This document shows positions 11,101 to 23,666 of a stretch of 46,243 bases of DNA, in pieces. Numbering within the stretch: position 1 is the stretch's first letter; each line of letters begins with the position of its first letter. This DNA comes from Beroe ovata (lineage: Eukaryota; Ctenophora; Nuda; Beroida; Beroidae), in the NCBI GenBank assembly GCA_946803715.1, contig CAMPET010000391.1, positions 2,341-48,583 on the forward strand. The letters run 5' to 3'. The translations under genes were made by a program, and so were the position numbers. Under the pieces are notes generated by a model. That model worked only from the letters and a program-made list of their open reading frames with translations. It made no database searches and was not told the origin of the DNA.

Positions 11101-11900
11101 TACAGTTAATTTGACCAAATTAACAAATTACCATCTAAATTACGTTGAACTTGGAGGTAAACTATGTGTTTGTTATCGGATTCTCTTTCCCTACCGAAAC
11201 CTTGGGGTCCGATAAATTCTGTTTCCGATTTCATTGAACCAAAACCATGGGGTCCGATAATTTCTCCGCGGCCTACAAAGTTTACGATACTGTTTCCGAT
11301 TTCATTGAGCCTACACATACACTCTCTCACATGGAATCGTATTAGTATTTGGCACGTGTAAATTTGTCGAATCGTCCTCTTCCTGACTAAAAGCTGTTGA
11401 AATCTACAGTAACTATATATTGCATCTCCTCCTCTACTCCAACAATAAAACATGTGTGCAACACAACATACTATCTAACAAAGAGACAGTATCCGTGCTT
11501 TGTAAAGAGGTCTGACTTACGGAGAAACTTGCTACTTTTTCAAGGTTACGTGATTGGTTGGAACTTGGAAAATGTGTACTGAGGTCGATGGGATTGGAAA
11601 TTTTTCCCGTCGGCCGTCTCATTTGTGTGAATTGGAACACTAACTCATTTGAAAACATATCAGTACAAGACGACAATCTTGTCAAGGGTAGATTCACTGT
11701 CGCAAATCCATTGATGTTGACTTAGTTCCATCCATGACCTTATTTTGCCATAACTATTCGCCACCATAGATACGGCGCATATTTCGCAAGATATATAACC
11801 GCACGTGCAATTGTTATCTCGGTTTTCAGCTCATGTCACCATCCACTTATCACACTTATTGTGACAGTTTTGATAAGCTCGTGGAAGTTGAGCGTGTGCC
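8200..11900. other. intergenic, no gene supported
   Basis: No coding exon is convincing. A short CT/CA run lies at ~9019-9042. A 15-bp phrase (CTAAGCGCAGTACTA) is repeated in tandem at ~9686-9715, and alternating CG occurs at ~10160. A diverged pair of phrases at 11196-11260 (TTGGGGTCCGATAA and ATGGGGTCCGATAA, each near GTTTCCGATTTCATTGA) is a small local duplication. Several CACGTG sites are scattered, for example ~10098, 10140, 10182, 10366, 11353 and 11801. Confidence 0.4.
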
Positions 11901-11921
11901 ACAATAGTTCATAGCTCGGAC

Positions 11922-12008
11922 CACGTGACATGGTAATAGTCACGTGGTAACGCGCACTTGGTCACGTGAACACGCTGCATATGGTCACGTGACGGTTTCC
12001 ATGGTGAT
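11922..12008. promoter_or_regulatory. cluster of four CACGTG sites plus X-box-like palindrome
   Basis: CACGTG occurs at 11922, 11941, 11963 and 11986, that is four copies in 70 bp, mostly as TCACGTG. GTTTCCATGGTGAT follows at 11995. CACGTG is the canonical E-box for bHLH-ZIP factors of the USF/MITF/Myc type. No transcript was identified next to it. Confidence 0.45.
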
Positions 12009-12129
12009 GAAAGGAAACGCGTGTGGTTTATACGAATTTATGAGCGCTCGAGAGCGCGGGCGATTCACTTGAGGATGGGAAACCGAGTGATAAGATTCTT
12101 ATCTTAGCTTCACACAATGACTCGTGAGT

Positions 12130-12145
12130 GTGTGTGTGTGTGTGT
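12130..12145. repeat. short TG microsatellite
   Basis: About eight TG units are seen. Confidence 0.8.
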
Positions 12146-12149
12146 TAGA

Positions 12150-13320
12150 TGATCACCCACATACATAGAAGACTCCCAAAATCTGTGGGATTTCTATAAT
12201 TATCTTACCGACGTCGTCTGTTGTAATTAGTGTTTCGTAGACACTAGACAAGATGAAAGCTCAACATGAACAATATGTTCCTGAATGAAGATAGTTAATG
12301 AACTATCTCATGTGCTGAGATGTTCGTGTTGTGCATCTCATGAACCCTCTTTGTGGAAATAAATATGGCTCGTGAAATTATGAAGTATCTTGGAACAGTT
12401 ATCTCGTCTTTATTAGATTCTCTGGGAAGTTATGTTTTTTACGCCCGTTTGTCGCTCAAAAAAGTTTCAACAACTCTATAAACACTCATTCTGTCGGTAT
12501 ACCTGCCGTGAATTTTATCTATCGCTAATTGTTCCCGCATGTTGCAGATTTCGTGGAATGTAGAGGCTGGAACACGACGACAATCGACAGATTTTCGAGG
12601 AAACTTTTCGCGACCTTGTGTTCCAAAGTCCAAACGTCTGGGACGGCTGATAAACGGCTGATAAACTAAGAGGTGAGTGAGAAATGAACGTCAACATTTT
12701 GTGAATGGGTAACGGCGAACACGATAAGTCGACTAGAAATTATGACGCACTCAGCAGAAAATCGTTGAAAATTTTCAGCCGTTGTTTTCGATCTTAAACT
12801 CATTCCTCGTCCAATTTTCATGGCAATGTTTCTTGTTTGGGAGTGATAGATCTATTCGCTATTATACAACCACACCCCACATGGTATTCTAACAATAGCA
12901 CACAGCCCCCCCCCCTCTGCTGTCAGCACGCGTTCTCTCTCTGTCACGTGACTGGTTCTGAATGAGGTTAGAAAATGTTGTGAAGATTCTTCACAGATGA
13001 GCCCTAGAGTGTCAACAAGTGGGTAACACCCTTGGGGTGTGGTTCTGTGAATAGAGGGGAAGAGAAGGAGGGTGAATTGTGGAAATCGGGGCTGTGGTCA
13101 ATGAGTGAATGAATGGTAGTAGGTGCGGAAAAACCCTTTCCGTGAGGGTCGATGGAGTGTCAAGAAAGAATAGAGAATGGTATTCTTGGGGAGAGGTCCC
13201 TCATGATTTTGATCACTTGACAGTGTTTCTTGATTTTCATCGGTCAATTGCTGTCACGTGATCGAAAAAATTGAGACCCCTACCCAAGAAAATACCATTT
13301 TCTATTAAGAGCGAGTGTTG
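12150..13320. other. intergenic, no gene supported
   Basis: No spliced or long coding frame is convincing. The sequence has isolated CACGTG sites (~12944, ~13255) and two copies of a phrase resembling AGAAAATACCATTTTCT around 13173-13310. Confidence 0.35.
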
Positions 13321-13322
13321 TT

Positions 13323-13580
13323 GGGGAAAGTGGTGTCAAGATAAAGTGGTGTCAGAGAAAAGTGGTGTCAAGATAAAATGGTGTCAGAGGAAAGTGGGGT
13401 CAGAGTGAAGTGGTGTCTAAGAGAAGTGGTGTCAGAGAAAAGTAGTGTCAGGGTAAAGTGGTGTCAGAGAGAATTGGTGTCAGAGAAAAGTGGTGTCAAG
13501 ATAAAATGGTGTTAGAGAAAAGTGGTGTCAGAGTGAAGTGGTGTCAGAGAAAAGTGGTGTCAGAGAAAAGTGGTGCCAAT
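13323..13580. repeat. ~16-bp minisatellite
   Basis: A degenerate unit AAGTGGTGTCAGAGAA is repeated about 16 times in tandem, with interspersed AAGATAAAATGGTGTC variants. Purines are strongly concentrated on this strand. It is not coding. Confidence 0.9.
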
Positions 13581-13889
13581 ACGCCAATGTGATTTTGGAA
13601 GAAAGCATGGTCCGACCACATTTTTACATTATCTTCATCTCCACTAACTTCCACCACATCCACCCCAACTTTCCCCACCTCTATCCCTGAATCCCGTCAA
13701 GTTCTCCCGTGTGGTGACATATCAAATCGGTCGATTCGCACACTTGACACCTCAAATTACATATCCTCTTGCATCCCCCTCTCTCCTTCCCCCATTCACC
13801 CTTTTCCCTACATGTCCATGCTTGCATCTGGTTTTCACACTTAGCCAGGGTCATACAAGTTGTCAAATATGTCACTGTGTCTGTCAGGG

Positions 13890-13890
13890 A

Positions 13891-13924
<34 letters not shown>

Positions 13925-13951
13925 TGTGTGTGTGTGTATGTGTGTGTGTTG
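13890..13951. repeat. TG microsatellite
   Basis: About 28 TG units are seen, interrupted by single CTG and TATG variants. Confidence 0.95.
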
Positions 13952-14039
13952 AGGTTATTTTGGGCACGCACATTTCTCTCTCCCTCACCAGGAAGGGTGG
14001 CTGAGTGACGGGATAAATTGCCCACACGTGTCGGGGATA

Positions 14040-14150
14040 GTTGCTATGGGAGTGCAAGGGTTGCTAAGTGAGTTGCTAAGGTAGTGAGTAGGGTTGCTAA
14101 AGGAGGAAGATGCTAGGGTATTAAAGTGGGGTTGCTACTAGGAAGTTGAA
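14040..14150. repeat. degenerate GTTGCTA-type repeats
   Basis: GTTGCTA or close variants recur at irregular ~10-25 bp spacing. This is a loose minisatellite with no coding potential. Confidence 0.5.
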
Positions 14151-14502
14151 CAGGGAGACTGGGTTGTGGGAACGAGGAATGAGTTAGAGGATAGGAACGC
14201 CTCATCCATGAACCAAAAATCCTTCGGCTATCCCTCCCTTTTTCCAATCTTAGTACTATCACTAATTGATCTGTTCTAATTAGAACAGCAAGTCCCTGCT
14301 ACTCCACCTACACTAATTACCATAGCAACTCCAAGTACTCCGAAACCTGGACTACACCAACACCTTGAAGCCCTAAACTACAGATGTGTGCTTGCCACTC
14401 CGACCAGCCCTATCGACCTCTCCCCTGCTGAGTGTTTGAAAACAAGCAATTAATTTCCGAAAAAGTGTGCTGCACCCAGTGATCTGTGTGTATCACGTGG
14501 TG

Positions 14503-14661
14503 TGTTGTTGTTGTTGTTGTTATGGTGACTCTCGTGCTGCTTAAACTGGTCACGTGCAATGTTGTATTGTTCTGTGCCATTCTGAACCCGTGGATGAGAA
14601 TGACCACTGTTGAGGGCATGGGTTGCGGCTGTTGTTGTTTTGACAACAACAACAACAACAA
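14503..14661. repeat. inverted (GTT)n / (AAC)n arms
   Basis: About five GTT units at 14503-14520 face about six AAC units at 14643-14661, separated by ~120 bp. A smaller GTTGTTGTTTTGACAACAAC hairpin lies at 14630-14650. The two arms could pair in single-stranded DNA or RNA. Confidence 0.7.
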
Positions 14662-14831
14662 TTGTCTCAACGGTCAGAGTTCAGAAATTTCCCAATTTCT
14701 CACAAAACATGTTCATTTCATTCAGCTACGAACAAATATTCTAATAACTTCACAAATTCCCCCTAATCAGAAAAAACGACGTCTAGACTTTGAGGATTCA
14801 CAAACATACCGTTGCACAAGCTTCCATTAGG

Positions 14832-16230
14832 CTTGGCCGCCCTGTTTTTCTTGTAAAGCTCTCAGAGGGGGTCTTAAACCGTTTGATCAACGTCTAAAAC
14901 TGAAAAATCTCAGTCTAGACAATGTGGGAGCTCGTCTGTGATTGGTGGAAAGTGTGGCGCGCGCCCTCTGATTGGATGCATGGATATCACGTGCATCAAT
15001 GGTTGAGTCATGTGTTTCCAAGGCGATAGCACGTGGTTTAAGGCTTGTAATTGTCGTCAGCAAGGTAACCTATTCCCACAATTGCTCACTAATAACTGCC
15101 TGTCTACGATTTGTCACGTGAGTCACAAAGGTCACGTGAGCATCGGTTGTCAGGTGACTATGGTGGATACGGCAAACATTCTGCTGGATGTGTTAGACAT
15201 ACACACAGAGAATTTTCATTCCAGGAATAAACAAAAGTTGGGGAAAGTTGTAACAGAGTTTGATATGTCGGAATGGTATCAGAGCTATGCCTGCGTAGAT
15301 CTGGTTTTCTGTCCAACTGTAATTTACGAACAACTTTCGAATCACTCTGATATCTTTGCATGAGTCAAAAACTTGTCAATACACTAGTGAAATCGCTGAT
15401 CCAACTATCTCCGCGCCCCTTTCTTGGATTGTTGTTGAATATGATTCATCTTGCCCCCTGAGCTCACACCCTTGTAGCTCTCTCCATTTTGTGATCGAGC
15501 CCTACACTCGAAAATAGATACAAAACGATTTCAGAAAATCTTCTCGAAATATTTGCCAAGCACTTCTAAAGTGCCTTCCCAAAATAGAACTTCATGTTGT
15601 GTCCACTAGAATATAACGCACAGCCACTCATAAGCACGCGTGCCTTGGGCAACATATTGACATTTCGTGTGTTTCAAATAGACAATCTTTTGAGCCTGGA
15701 TCAGGACGGTTTATGATTGGTCAATAGGATTCCAGATGACCAATTGCAAGTGACGAGAATATATATTGTAGTCATCACATGTTCAGAAATGTGTAATATC
15801 GAGCTGCCTTTTTTCACCATGGCAATTAAACCGTCTGCTATTTGACGGATGATTCCGATGAAATCACGCAATGACAACCGATTGCTCCAATATGTGATCT
15901 CAGCACTCAGCAGTAGCGAAAATGTTGAGCAATGGCCAAGGGTTTTTTTCATCATTTTTAAACCACTTCCCAGACCCTATTATAAGTGCGGACTGTGGAG
16001 ACTGATGTTGACAATGTTAACACCACGACAGTTTTCAGAATGTAACGATTTCACCTTGAAGCGTCCCTAACGCACGAACACCCCTTACAGCACCACTAAT
16101 GGCACCCCTTATTGAGAATTATCATCTACCATCCTGCAACTCTGACTGTCACAAATCGGTGTGTGTATTACTCAATCAACTACCAAGTTTGTTTGTAGTA
16201 GAGAGTGTGACACCTCATTGGTGACAAAAC
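14832..16230. other. intergenic, no gene supported
   Basis: An open frame at 15010-15363 is 117 codons long but has no motif or splice support. CACGTG occurs at ~14990, ~15030, ~15115 and ~15132, two of them as GTCACGTGAG only 17 bp apart. CCAAT-type boxes (GATTGG) occur at ~14940, ~14972 and ~15717. Confidence 0.35.
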
Positions 16231-16232
16231 TG

Positions 16233-16287
16233 TCACGTGCACGGTTGTGACCGGTTGTCATGGTCACCGGTTGTCATGGTCACGTGA
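16233..16287. promoter_or_regulatory. tandem X-box-like / E-box module
   Basis: GGTTGTCATGGTCAC occurs twice in a 16-bp tandem (16253 and 16269), flanked by CACGTG at ~16234 and ~16281. This is the densest of the recurring X-box plus E-box combinations in the window. Function is inferred from motif content only. Confidence 0.45.
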
Positions 16288-16289
16288 TC

Positions 16290-17780
16290 GTCATTTTGAG
16301 TAACATCTGGTGCCATGAAATCATACCTTGTATCAAAGTCACTAAAATGTGTTATTATTGTTTTTATTAACATCGCTCTCTTTCATCTGACAGGGGATTA
16401 AGGACTGCCAAACTGTATCCAGATGGAGTCTATAGCTGTTGAAATATGACCAAATAAGGTCAAATATGGAAATGACTGAATATGGTCAATCGCTATAGAA
16501 CTGTCACTGTGGTACTTGGTCGTACATTGATCCCCAGCCTCCAAGTCTAAGCTGCAAAAACAACACATCAAGCTGTTTTTGAACGGTTTAGTTATACAAA
16601 CTCGTTGAACTCCAGGGATTTTCATAGTTAATGAGGTCAGATTGAGTCTAATTAGATCGGTCGACAGCACCAGCTGGTACTGGTAATAAGATGACGGGAA
16701 ACATGTGTCTTCATGGGAATTTCAATTCGGGAAACTATAGTCATGGAATCATGAAATCTTGTCTACTCCCTGAACGATTAATCATTGTTCTGACTCAGAT
16801 ATTCTCCTGATAAAGTGGATTGTGGAAGTTCAATCTAATGAAATTTGGAACACAAATCACGCACTCACACCCATGAAACTTATCACAGATTAAATTTGTT
16901 ACACGCGATCAGTACTGTCGCGTCGATAATCAAGCTGAATTTCGATTTAATGAAAAATTTTATCTCCTGCTGGGAATTTTGATATTTTAAATTCTAGACG
17001 TCTGAAGAAAAAACCTTCGATCCTATGAAAAAGCTCATCACATTCGTTGTCTTAGGAAATTAATTCGATTATGATGCTTATCGAAAGTATTGACACCAAA
17101 GCCCAGACATATTGCCTCTACGTCACAAATCCAGGATATTCTTACTTACAATTTCCAATGCTGAAAGGGTTTGTGACAAGTCATAGGTGGATAGAAAAGT
17201 CAAATGTTTACTGAACTGTAACATTTTCGTTGCATTTCAATACCTCATTTCAATGCAATAAACAACCCAATTAAAAAACAATTCAGCCTCTCTATGTGCC
17301 CTATAGGCGGTAATGAAAACAATTTTTATTTGATGGAGGTACAATTAAGTACCAATTTGTTGATTGGCCCATAATGACGCTAATATTTTTGCCATGACTA
17401 TTGTACATGTATCTGAAAGATATATTGCATGTACTTCGTTTCTTCTACCATTGCTTCGTTTGAGTTCTCTGGATGTTTTGGTCAGGTCCACTGTCGATAC
17501 CTAGTCGGTTATAAATCCATGATTTCGCCCACTCAACTCTGAGATAGGTTTTTTCAACTCCTCTGGACCTCTTTCTTTTCCAAATGTATCCCTCATCTCC
17601 AGCTCCTAAATTATCAAAAACATGACAGCATTTCTTCTGACACGCGTCATACTTAATTGACCCTCTCAATGTGCATTGACACGTGGTTCCAATCAAACAA
17701 GTATCCGAGCTAGCTCTCAGTGTCAGGTACTTAGATTCAACTCCGACAAGCTATAATTGAGTTCCAATCACTTCACACAT
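16290..17780. other. intergenic, no gene supported
   Basis: Only short frames are present, none with exon signals I trust. There are no obvious repeats. CACGTG occurs at ~17680. Confidence 0.35.
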
Positions 17781-17788
17781 GGTTATTG

Positions 17789-17832
17789 CACGTGCTGTCA
17801 TATCTCACATGTTACCATGGTAATCACACGTG
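17789..17832. promoter_or_regulatory. E-box / X-box-like module
   Basis: GCACGTGC is followed by GTTACCATGGTAAT (17811-17824, one mismatch to the X-box arms) and then by ACACGTGC, all within 44 bp. Confidence 0.45.
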
Positions 17833-17839
17833 CATTCGA

Positions 17840-19370
17840 CTAGTAGTATAATGAGATGGGTATCAAGCAAGGGAATCTGGATCAATTAAGATATGCTAAT
17901 TATCCTTTAATTGACACATATCTGAGCATGATTGAGTCGTATACTCGTATAGGAGATGTGGAACATCCATCGGCCAATCATAGGTCAGATCGCTGAGTCG
18001 ATGACCAATCAGAACTCGTTTCAACATCTCGTGAACAGCAAGTTTTGTCGTGTGACTCAATCAGCGATCCAAGTATGTAACAAGTGCACTGCTTGTTACC
18101 TGACCAATCAAGAGAGGAGATTCTTGACAAAATTGTTCGACAGCCAATAGGAATTCTCCATTCAGATTATGCTTCCTGACATGTGTATCAAGTTGATACT
18201 GTCAACTATCATGTACTCAACACTCAACAGCATTAAGATGAGATATGAGTCATGAATGTAGAATCAAGGTTATAATTGAAAGGCTGAGAAACCTATGGAT
18301 ATTGATTAAAAATGAACCAATAGATAAGAGTGAACCGGTTGATAATGATTTTCCCAAGTTACTACATTACTGGGAAGTGGGAGTTGAAAACCACTTTGAA
18401 ACATTTCCAATTCAAAGATCGATGTTTATGTAACATTTTTCACCACATGTCACTTCTCTTATCTGTCCCATGAGCGCCAATCCCCTCACAAGGGGCAAGA
18501 TATTTACTCCCCTCTCTTTCCCCCCTCCCTCTTTTTCTTCCCCCTTTGATACTATCACCCTGAATTACACCGGTGTTCAAAGACCCTGACCCAAGCTTTA
18601 ACTGGTACGCCATGAGCCCTTTTTTGTGTCTGATCGAATTCCAAAAGTTGCCTTAAAATTTCGCTACTTTGACCACGTGCAGTGCGCGGCGCGTTGCTAC
18701 TGGTGCCCGGGTCTGTCACGTGGTGTGACGTCAGGAGGAGCAAGGGTACTGATTGGACAGTTTTTAGTCTCACAGTGAAACACTGATAGTAGGAATGTCG
18801 CAAGCAATACAGCTCGAGCCAGCTCGAGCTCTTTGTAGAGGCCAGACTGACGATAGCTTTTATCATCTGCTCTAGACACAATCCACGGGTTCTGATTGGC
18901 TGAAATTCGTCACGTGATGTCAATTGACGGTGCTGATTGGTCGGTTTATTCGATCTCGTGTTTGCTTGTGTTGGAGGACCGATAGACATCTCACTTGCCG
19001 CTCGGGAGCACCCCTGGAACCCACCCCCCAATATGTATGCTGGGGTCAGACCATGGTATGTTACAATCTATAAATAAACACGCTGATTGGAAGTGCGGAT
19101 TATAGGGCGGGAGATAATTTTCATGAATCGTGCCCGAGTTTATCAAAAATTCAGGGAAAATTGGAGGGAGGAGGGGAATCACAGTTGCATGTTCGCGTGA
19201 TCTTGACACGGAATCACTCCTGTGTTTTTCTGAAAAGTGGGGAGAGGGCATGCATGTTGGGTGCGTTGTTTGATATTGAAGTTCAAAATCCACATTCATA
19301 ACCCCGATTTCAAACCATTATGCCCCATGTAACCTCAGTCCTCACACAAGCTCGCTAGGTACAACAGCCG
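17840..19370. other. intergenic, CCAAT- and CACGTG-rich
   Basis: CCAAT boxes in both orientations (CCAATCA, GATTGG) recur at ~17974, 18008, 18105, 18144, 18751, 18893, 18937 and 19085. CACGTG occurs at ~18675, 18717 and 18911. The 158-codon minus frame at 18555-19031 is of unlikely composition and is not called. Confidence 0.35.
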
Positions 19371-19378
19371 GCGGGGCG

Positions 19379-19410
<32 letters not shown>

Positions 19411-19418
19411 CGGGGGGG

Positions 19419-19456
<38 letters not shown>

Positions 19457-19457
19457 N
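19379..19457. repeat. poly-G run ending in n
   Basis: About 76 G bases are broken only by C at 19411 and 19419, and the run ends at an undetermined base. It could be a G-quadruplex-forming tract or partly a sequencing or assembly artefact at a gap. Confidence 0.85.
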
Positions 19458-19459
19458 TC

Positions 19460-22040
19460 GTAGAAAGAGAGGGGGGCTGTTTAATTAATTTCGCCGCCTA
19501 TAAAGTCCCGATAGAATTAGTAGGAAATGTCAAAGTATGTGTGTGTTTGTCTGTGTGAGTATGTTTTGGAGGCTCTCTTTCATGAATCAGAAGTCCCAGC
19601 TTCTCCTTTCTTCTCAAAGCATTGGAGGGGGAAGTCTGGGGGCGATGATGAATTTGTCAGTAAATTTGGGCTATTTTCAAAGATAATACCATTGAAACTG
19701 TCTGCTGGTAATCGCATATGGTTGAGAACCGCTTTTCAATTGGGAGACAAATGTTTGTGTGGTCGGGAGCTAGATTGCATCTTGGTTGAGATGACGTCAT
19801 AATGAAAAATGAGGGATGGAATGAGATATCATGATGTGGGGGTGAACATTTTGGGGAGGAGAGGTCGCTGGCCGCTTGGGGGTCGGTTATTATATCTCAT
19901 ACTGGAAGCCCATTTTGATCATCACCATCATATTGTTTTTTCGTGTTAAAGACTAAACCGAATGCACCTCCTTCTTTTTAAAATCTCAACAACGCTCGAC
20001 TCCCACATGTACGATACACATTCTTTGGAGCCATTAAGCCATTAAATCGCCACCGATCACCGTATTTTCCGGCGCAAATCCGAATGATTGAATGAAACAT
20101 CATTATCTTAACCCCCGTTGGTAAGGGGGGATTTCTGTGATTGTGAGTTCAGTGGTGCGTTGCAAATCACATAATCTCCTTCTTTGGCAGCATACGGTCC
20201 TCTTCCCAAAATCATACCATGGTGCCTCCTTGGGACTCTTTTCGGAAACTAGAGAGTGGGAGAAATGGGTCACGGGACATTTTTTTGTCACAAATAAGGA
20301 ACAACTTCACCCATAATCACTCCCTAAAATACCACAGGAAACTCATCCCCAAGTGATGATTGTATTGACTATTGACACGCTACTCTGTTTCAGGACACCC
20401 AGACACAAAGTCTAAGTCTCGACTCAAAGAACAGATATGATGACATCATCACAACAGCTGTGACCCTCAGATGTGACCCCTGGCAGTCCAGCGCAGATTT
20501 TGTTTGATCTCGATTCCATGGTTCGTATCTGGTGACGTCATTCCGTGATCCAAACCCAAATTTCTACCTTTCCAAAATCGCCAATGATGTGAATTTTCCA
20601 ACCCTGCGAATAATATAAATTTTGGACGACATCTTTCTCAAAAAATGATGATTCCTCTTCCTTCACTCCTCGGAAATTTTCAAATCTTATCATTTTCAGG
20701 TTTAGCTGAGAAGTGATCTTCACCAATTGAAAATTGAATTAGTATCACGCCCTACTCCAGTTTCAAGTGAGTTAATTATTTGTGAAAATCACAATCATGA
20801 AGTAGATAAAGATTTGCCGAAACCTTGATATAACTGTATGAGGTTATGAATGTTAAGGTATCCTAAAGTATGTGTGTATGTGTGTGAGCAGTTCATAAAT
20901 CCAGGTCATACCGTGAAAATTTGATTTTATCATCGCCCCATCGCGATGTAGAAATCTCTCAGCGTACAACTATGAAACTGCGTAATTCCCCTCAAAAAAC
21001 TTCAACTTAGAAGCCTACAACTCTTTGGCAACATTTGGAGACCCGTGGATAGTGGTATAGGCTGCGAGCGCTTCATGTCATATGAACAGATCGTTACACT
21101 ATAACAATTGCACCAGCATATTATTCAGTAATGTTCTTCTCCTCTGTGCAGCAACAGTAATTATGCTGTCTACCCTCCCCCTCTGCAGTAGCTTCCCATG
21201 AATCACTGCAGTTTTAGCTTATTAAACCTAATTTTTAACCTATATCCCACTCCTTTACACCTAATTCTAGTAATTCCCGTGCGTTTTGCACCCAATTTAC
21301 CATGCTACATTTCGTATATTATTCGTCTTGTAGAGAATCCTATGAGTATCTTGAAAGTTGGATTGTTGGGTTTTCATATATATGCGCAAAGAGGAGCTGT
21401 TAAAATGATCCAAGGTGTAAGGTTTTATGTTTACTGAAGCCAGGATATGCGAGATAGACATCGATGGATTATGACCTCGGGTCAGGAAAAAGAATGAGAA
21501 GAATTCATGTGGTTCGCAATTCTTTGATTGAACTTGGTTTGATGCCTATTCCGCAAGAGTATTTTGTAACAATTTGGGAATAAGTAATAACTAAAGCGCA
21601 GCATGTTATGTATCGGTATAATACTTGTCAAAAGAATTTCTTATTAAAAAGTATACTCTTAAACAACAACTACGACATGGATTGTTTAACCTAGAATACT
21701 TGCAAGGGACTCAAATACCACACATCTTCATACCGAAATCTCCGCGGAATCACATGTGCCAAAGTACAAGAGTTTTTTCCGAAAAATACACCCCAGATAA
21801 TTTCACGATCGCTCCTAACTATCATATGTTCCACAACCAGTTCCCCCAAATTTCACACTCTGTCCCTTTGTCTTGTCGAGCTTCGGGTGGGGGAAACCAT
21901 ACAACTCCGCCAGCCAATCAGAGCGCGGCATTTCCATCACATGACCGCGTTCAGCCTATGAGCGGGCAGGAATATACTTATGTCACGTGAGAGGGAGAGG
22001 AAATGATGGGAGGGGACGAGTCCAGCTTACAATGATCCAG
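19460..22040. other. intergenic, no gene supported
   Basis: Short frames only. No repeats beyond short TG stretches (~20871). CCAAT and CACGTG sites occur at ~21915 and ~21983. Confidence 0.35.
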
Positions 22041-22042
22041 AC

Positions 22043-22109
22043 TATGTGTGTGTGTGTATGTGTGTCTGTGTGTGTGTGTGCGTGTGTGTGCGTGTGTGTG
22101 TGTGTGTGG
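22043..22109. repeat. TG microsatellite
   Basis: The run is mostly TG with TATG, TCTG and CGTG interruptions. Confidence 0.95.
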
Positions 22110-22536
22110 GCAGTGGGCACACCTTGGGCAACTGATAAGAGGGACGGCCAATCAGGGTCAAGTATAGACAACATAGACCAAGATAATAAGATATGCCTGA
22201 GGGAGATGATATCTGTGGCGGTGATTTGATAATGGTGGAGGTTCCAAAAAGTGTAAATGTAGACCGAATTTTGAAATTTAGACGGGACATTTTCATCGAT
22301 CAAATATTTCGCCCTACAAGGGCTGAGTAGTGATAACTGGGCGCTCAAGCTTAGATATTTTCCCACGAGATTAAATTCAATTGGTTAAGTCACCCCTCTC
22401 CTCGTCCCCTCCTCTTCTCTTGTCATTTCTGGAGGGAAGTATTTTAAAATCATGTCAACAACATATAATATTGATATTTTAATTGCATCATACAAACGGC
22501 ACTTGCCTATGTCACCACCATTTACGCACACGGACA

Positions 22537-22558
22537 TACAGACACACACACACACACN
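22537..22558. repeat. CA microsatellite ending in n
   Basis: About nine CA units stop at an undetermined base. Confidence 0.9.
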
Positions 22559-22559
22559 G

Positions 22560-23500
22560 ATACATCAGTCAATTCGGAGATTTTAATCCGATATTGGGGT
22601 AAAATGTATGATCCGGCCCGCCCCACGGAATCCACCGGATAGTGCCTCCGGAGCCTCCGGAGCCGAGCTACATTCTCACATCCCCCAGGGACTCGGGAGA
22701 GTTATAAAGTTGTGGTAACCAGGGTAACCGAATTCCTTGGCACCAAATCGACTCTCTCTCTATCTCTCTATAGTTCCGTGTGTATGTGTGATGGTCGTGA
22801 CTTTACCACGGTTTCCCCCTTGTTAGATACATGTGAATCCTGGGATTGGGAGCTGGGGAGAGTGGGTGTTCCTGAATGAACGGTTTGTGGTTTTGAGGAT
22901 CATTGTCGTATTGACTGTCACCATTTGTACCCATTGTGTGCTGATCCTCCTCTTCAATAAGTGTCACCACGATTTTAGTTGAAACTATTGGAAGGCTAAA
23001 GTTTCTGTTGGTAATAGAATTACAGGACACAATTAAAATATCTAATTCACCGCTTGGTAGACCCATTGACGGCTAACACTGGCCAATGACGTGCCTGATC
23101 GGTGTCACGTGACCTCACACTAGCCAATCAGGGGGCAGCATAGTTACAGAGATATGTACCGTTAACGCAATAGTGTCTCTTCTCAAACCCGTTACTCTCT
23201 CTTGCAGCCTTCTGCTGCACCAAAATCCACAGTTACAAACATATCTGTATCATTGTTTGAAGTACAAACTCACAATCTATGGGGCTCTCGCAGGCTAGGA
23301 TTTTACAACTCTCTGTCACAAACCTAATCGAATTTTCAAAGATTACTGATAATCATTCTCCTTTACCACTTTCAATAAGACCAGCAGCTACAACCAGATT
23401 TATTTGAATTTTAACTAAATTCCATCAGTAATATATTTCACCCTCTTCACTCTCTCTCCTCTTTTCTCTTGACGTCTCGTAGCTGTCATGCTGCGCGCGC
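22560..23500. other. upstream region of the homeobox gene
   Basis: No coding exon is supported. Notable sites are GGTAACC direct repeats (~22713-22729) and a CCAAT / GTCACGTGACC pair at ~23101-23128. A short CT run lies at ~22751-22770. Confidence 0.4.
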
Positions 23501-23507
23501 ACTCTCA

Positions 23508-23553
23508 CACGTGCGCGTCACGTGTCATTGTCACGTGACGCGCGCACCACGTG
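23508..23553. promoter_or_regulatory. four CACGTG E-boxes in 46 bp upstream of the homeobox gene
   Basis: CACGTG occurs at 23508, 23519, 23532 and 23548, embedded in CpG-rich GCGCGC sequence, 114-159 bp before the first ATG of the homeobox gene. The position suggests the core or proximal promoter and possible control by bHLH-ZIP factors. No clear TATA box is visible. Confidence 0.6.
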
Positions 23554-23666
23554 ACCTCCCTCTGCTGCGTGAGAGAGCTGAGCCATACGAATGACCCCGT
23601 TTTTCGTAAACTAATCTTCACTTAACGCAGAGTCGAGTGTGTTTTAGTTTTGTTGCCCCGAATCCG

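Noticed and set aside
15010-15363. 117-codon plus-strand open frame
   Set aside because: The frame contains several CACGTG sites and has no exon signals or recognisable domain. The length is possible by chance in a window of this size.
18555-19031. 158-codon minus-strand open frame
   Set aside because: The composition is not protein-like, there are no motifs, and overlapping frames are open too. It lies in a CCAAT/CACGTG-rich non-coding stretch.
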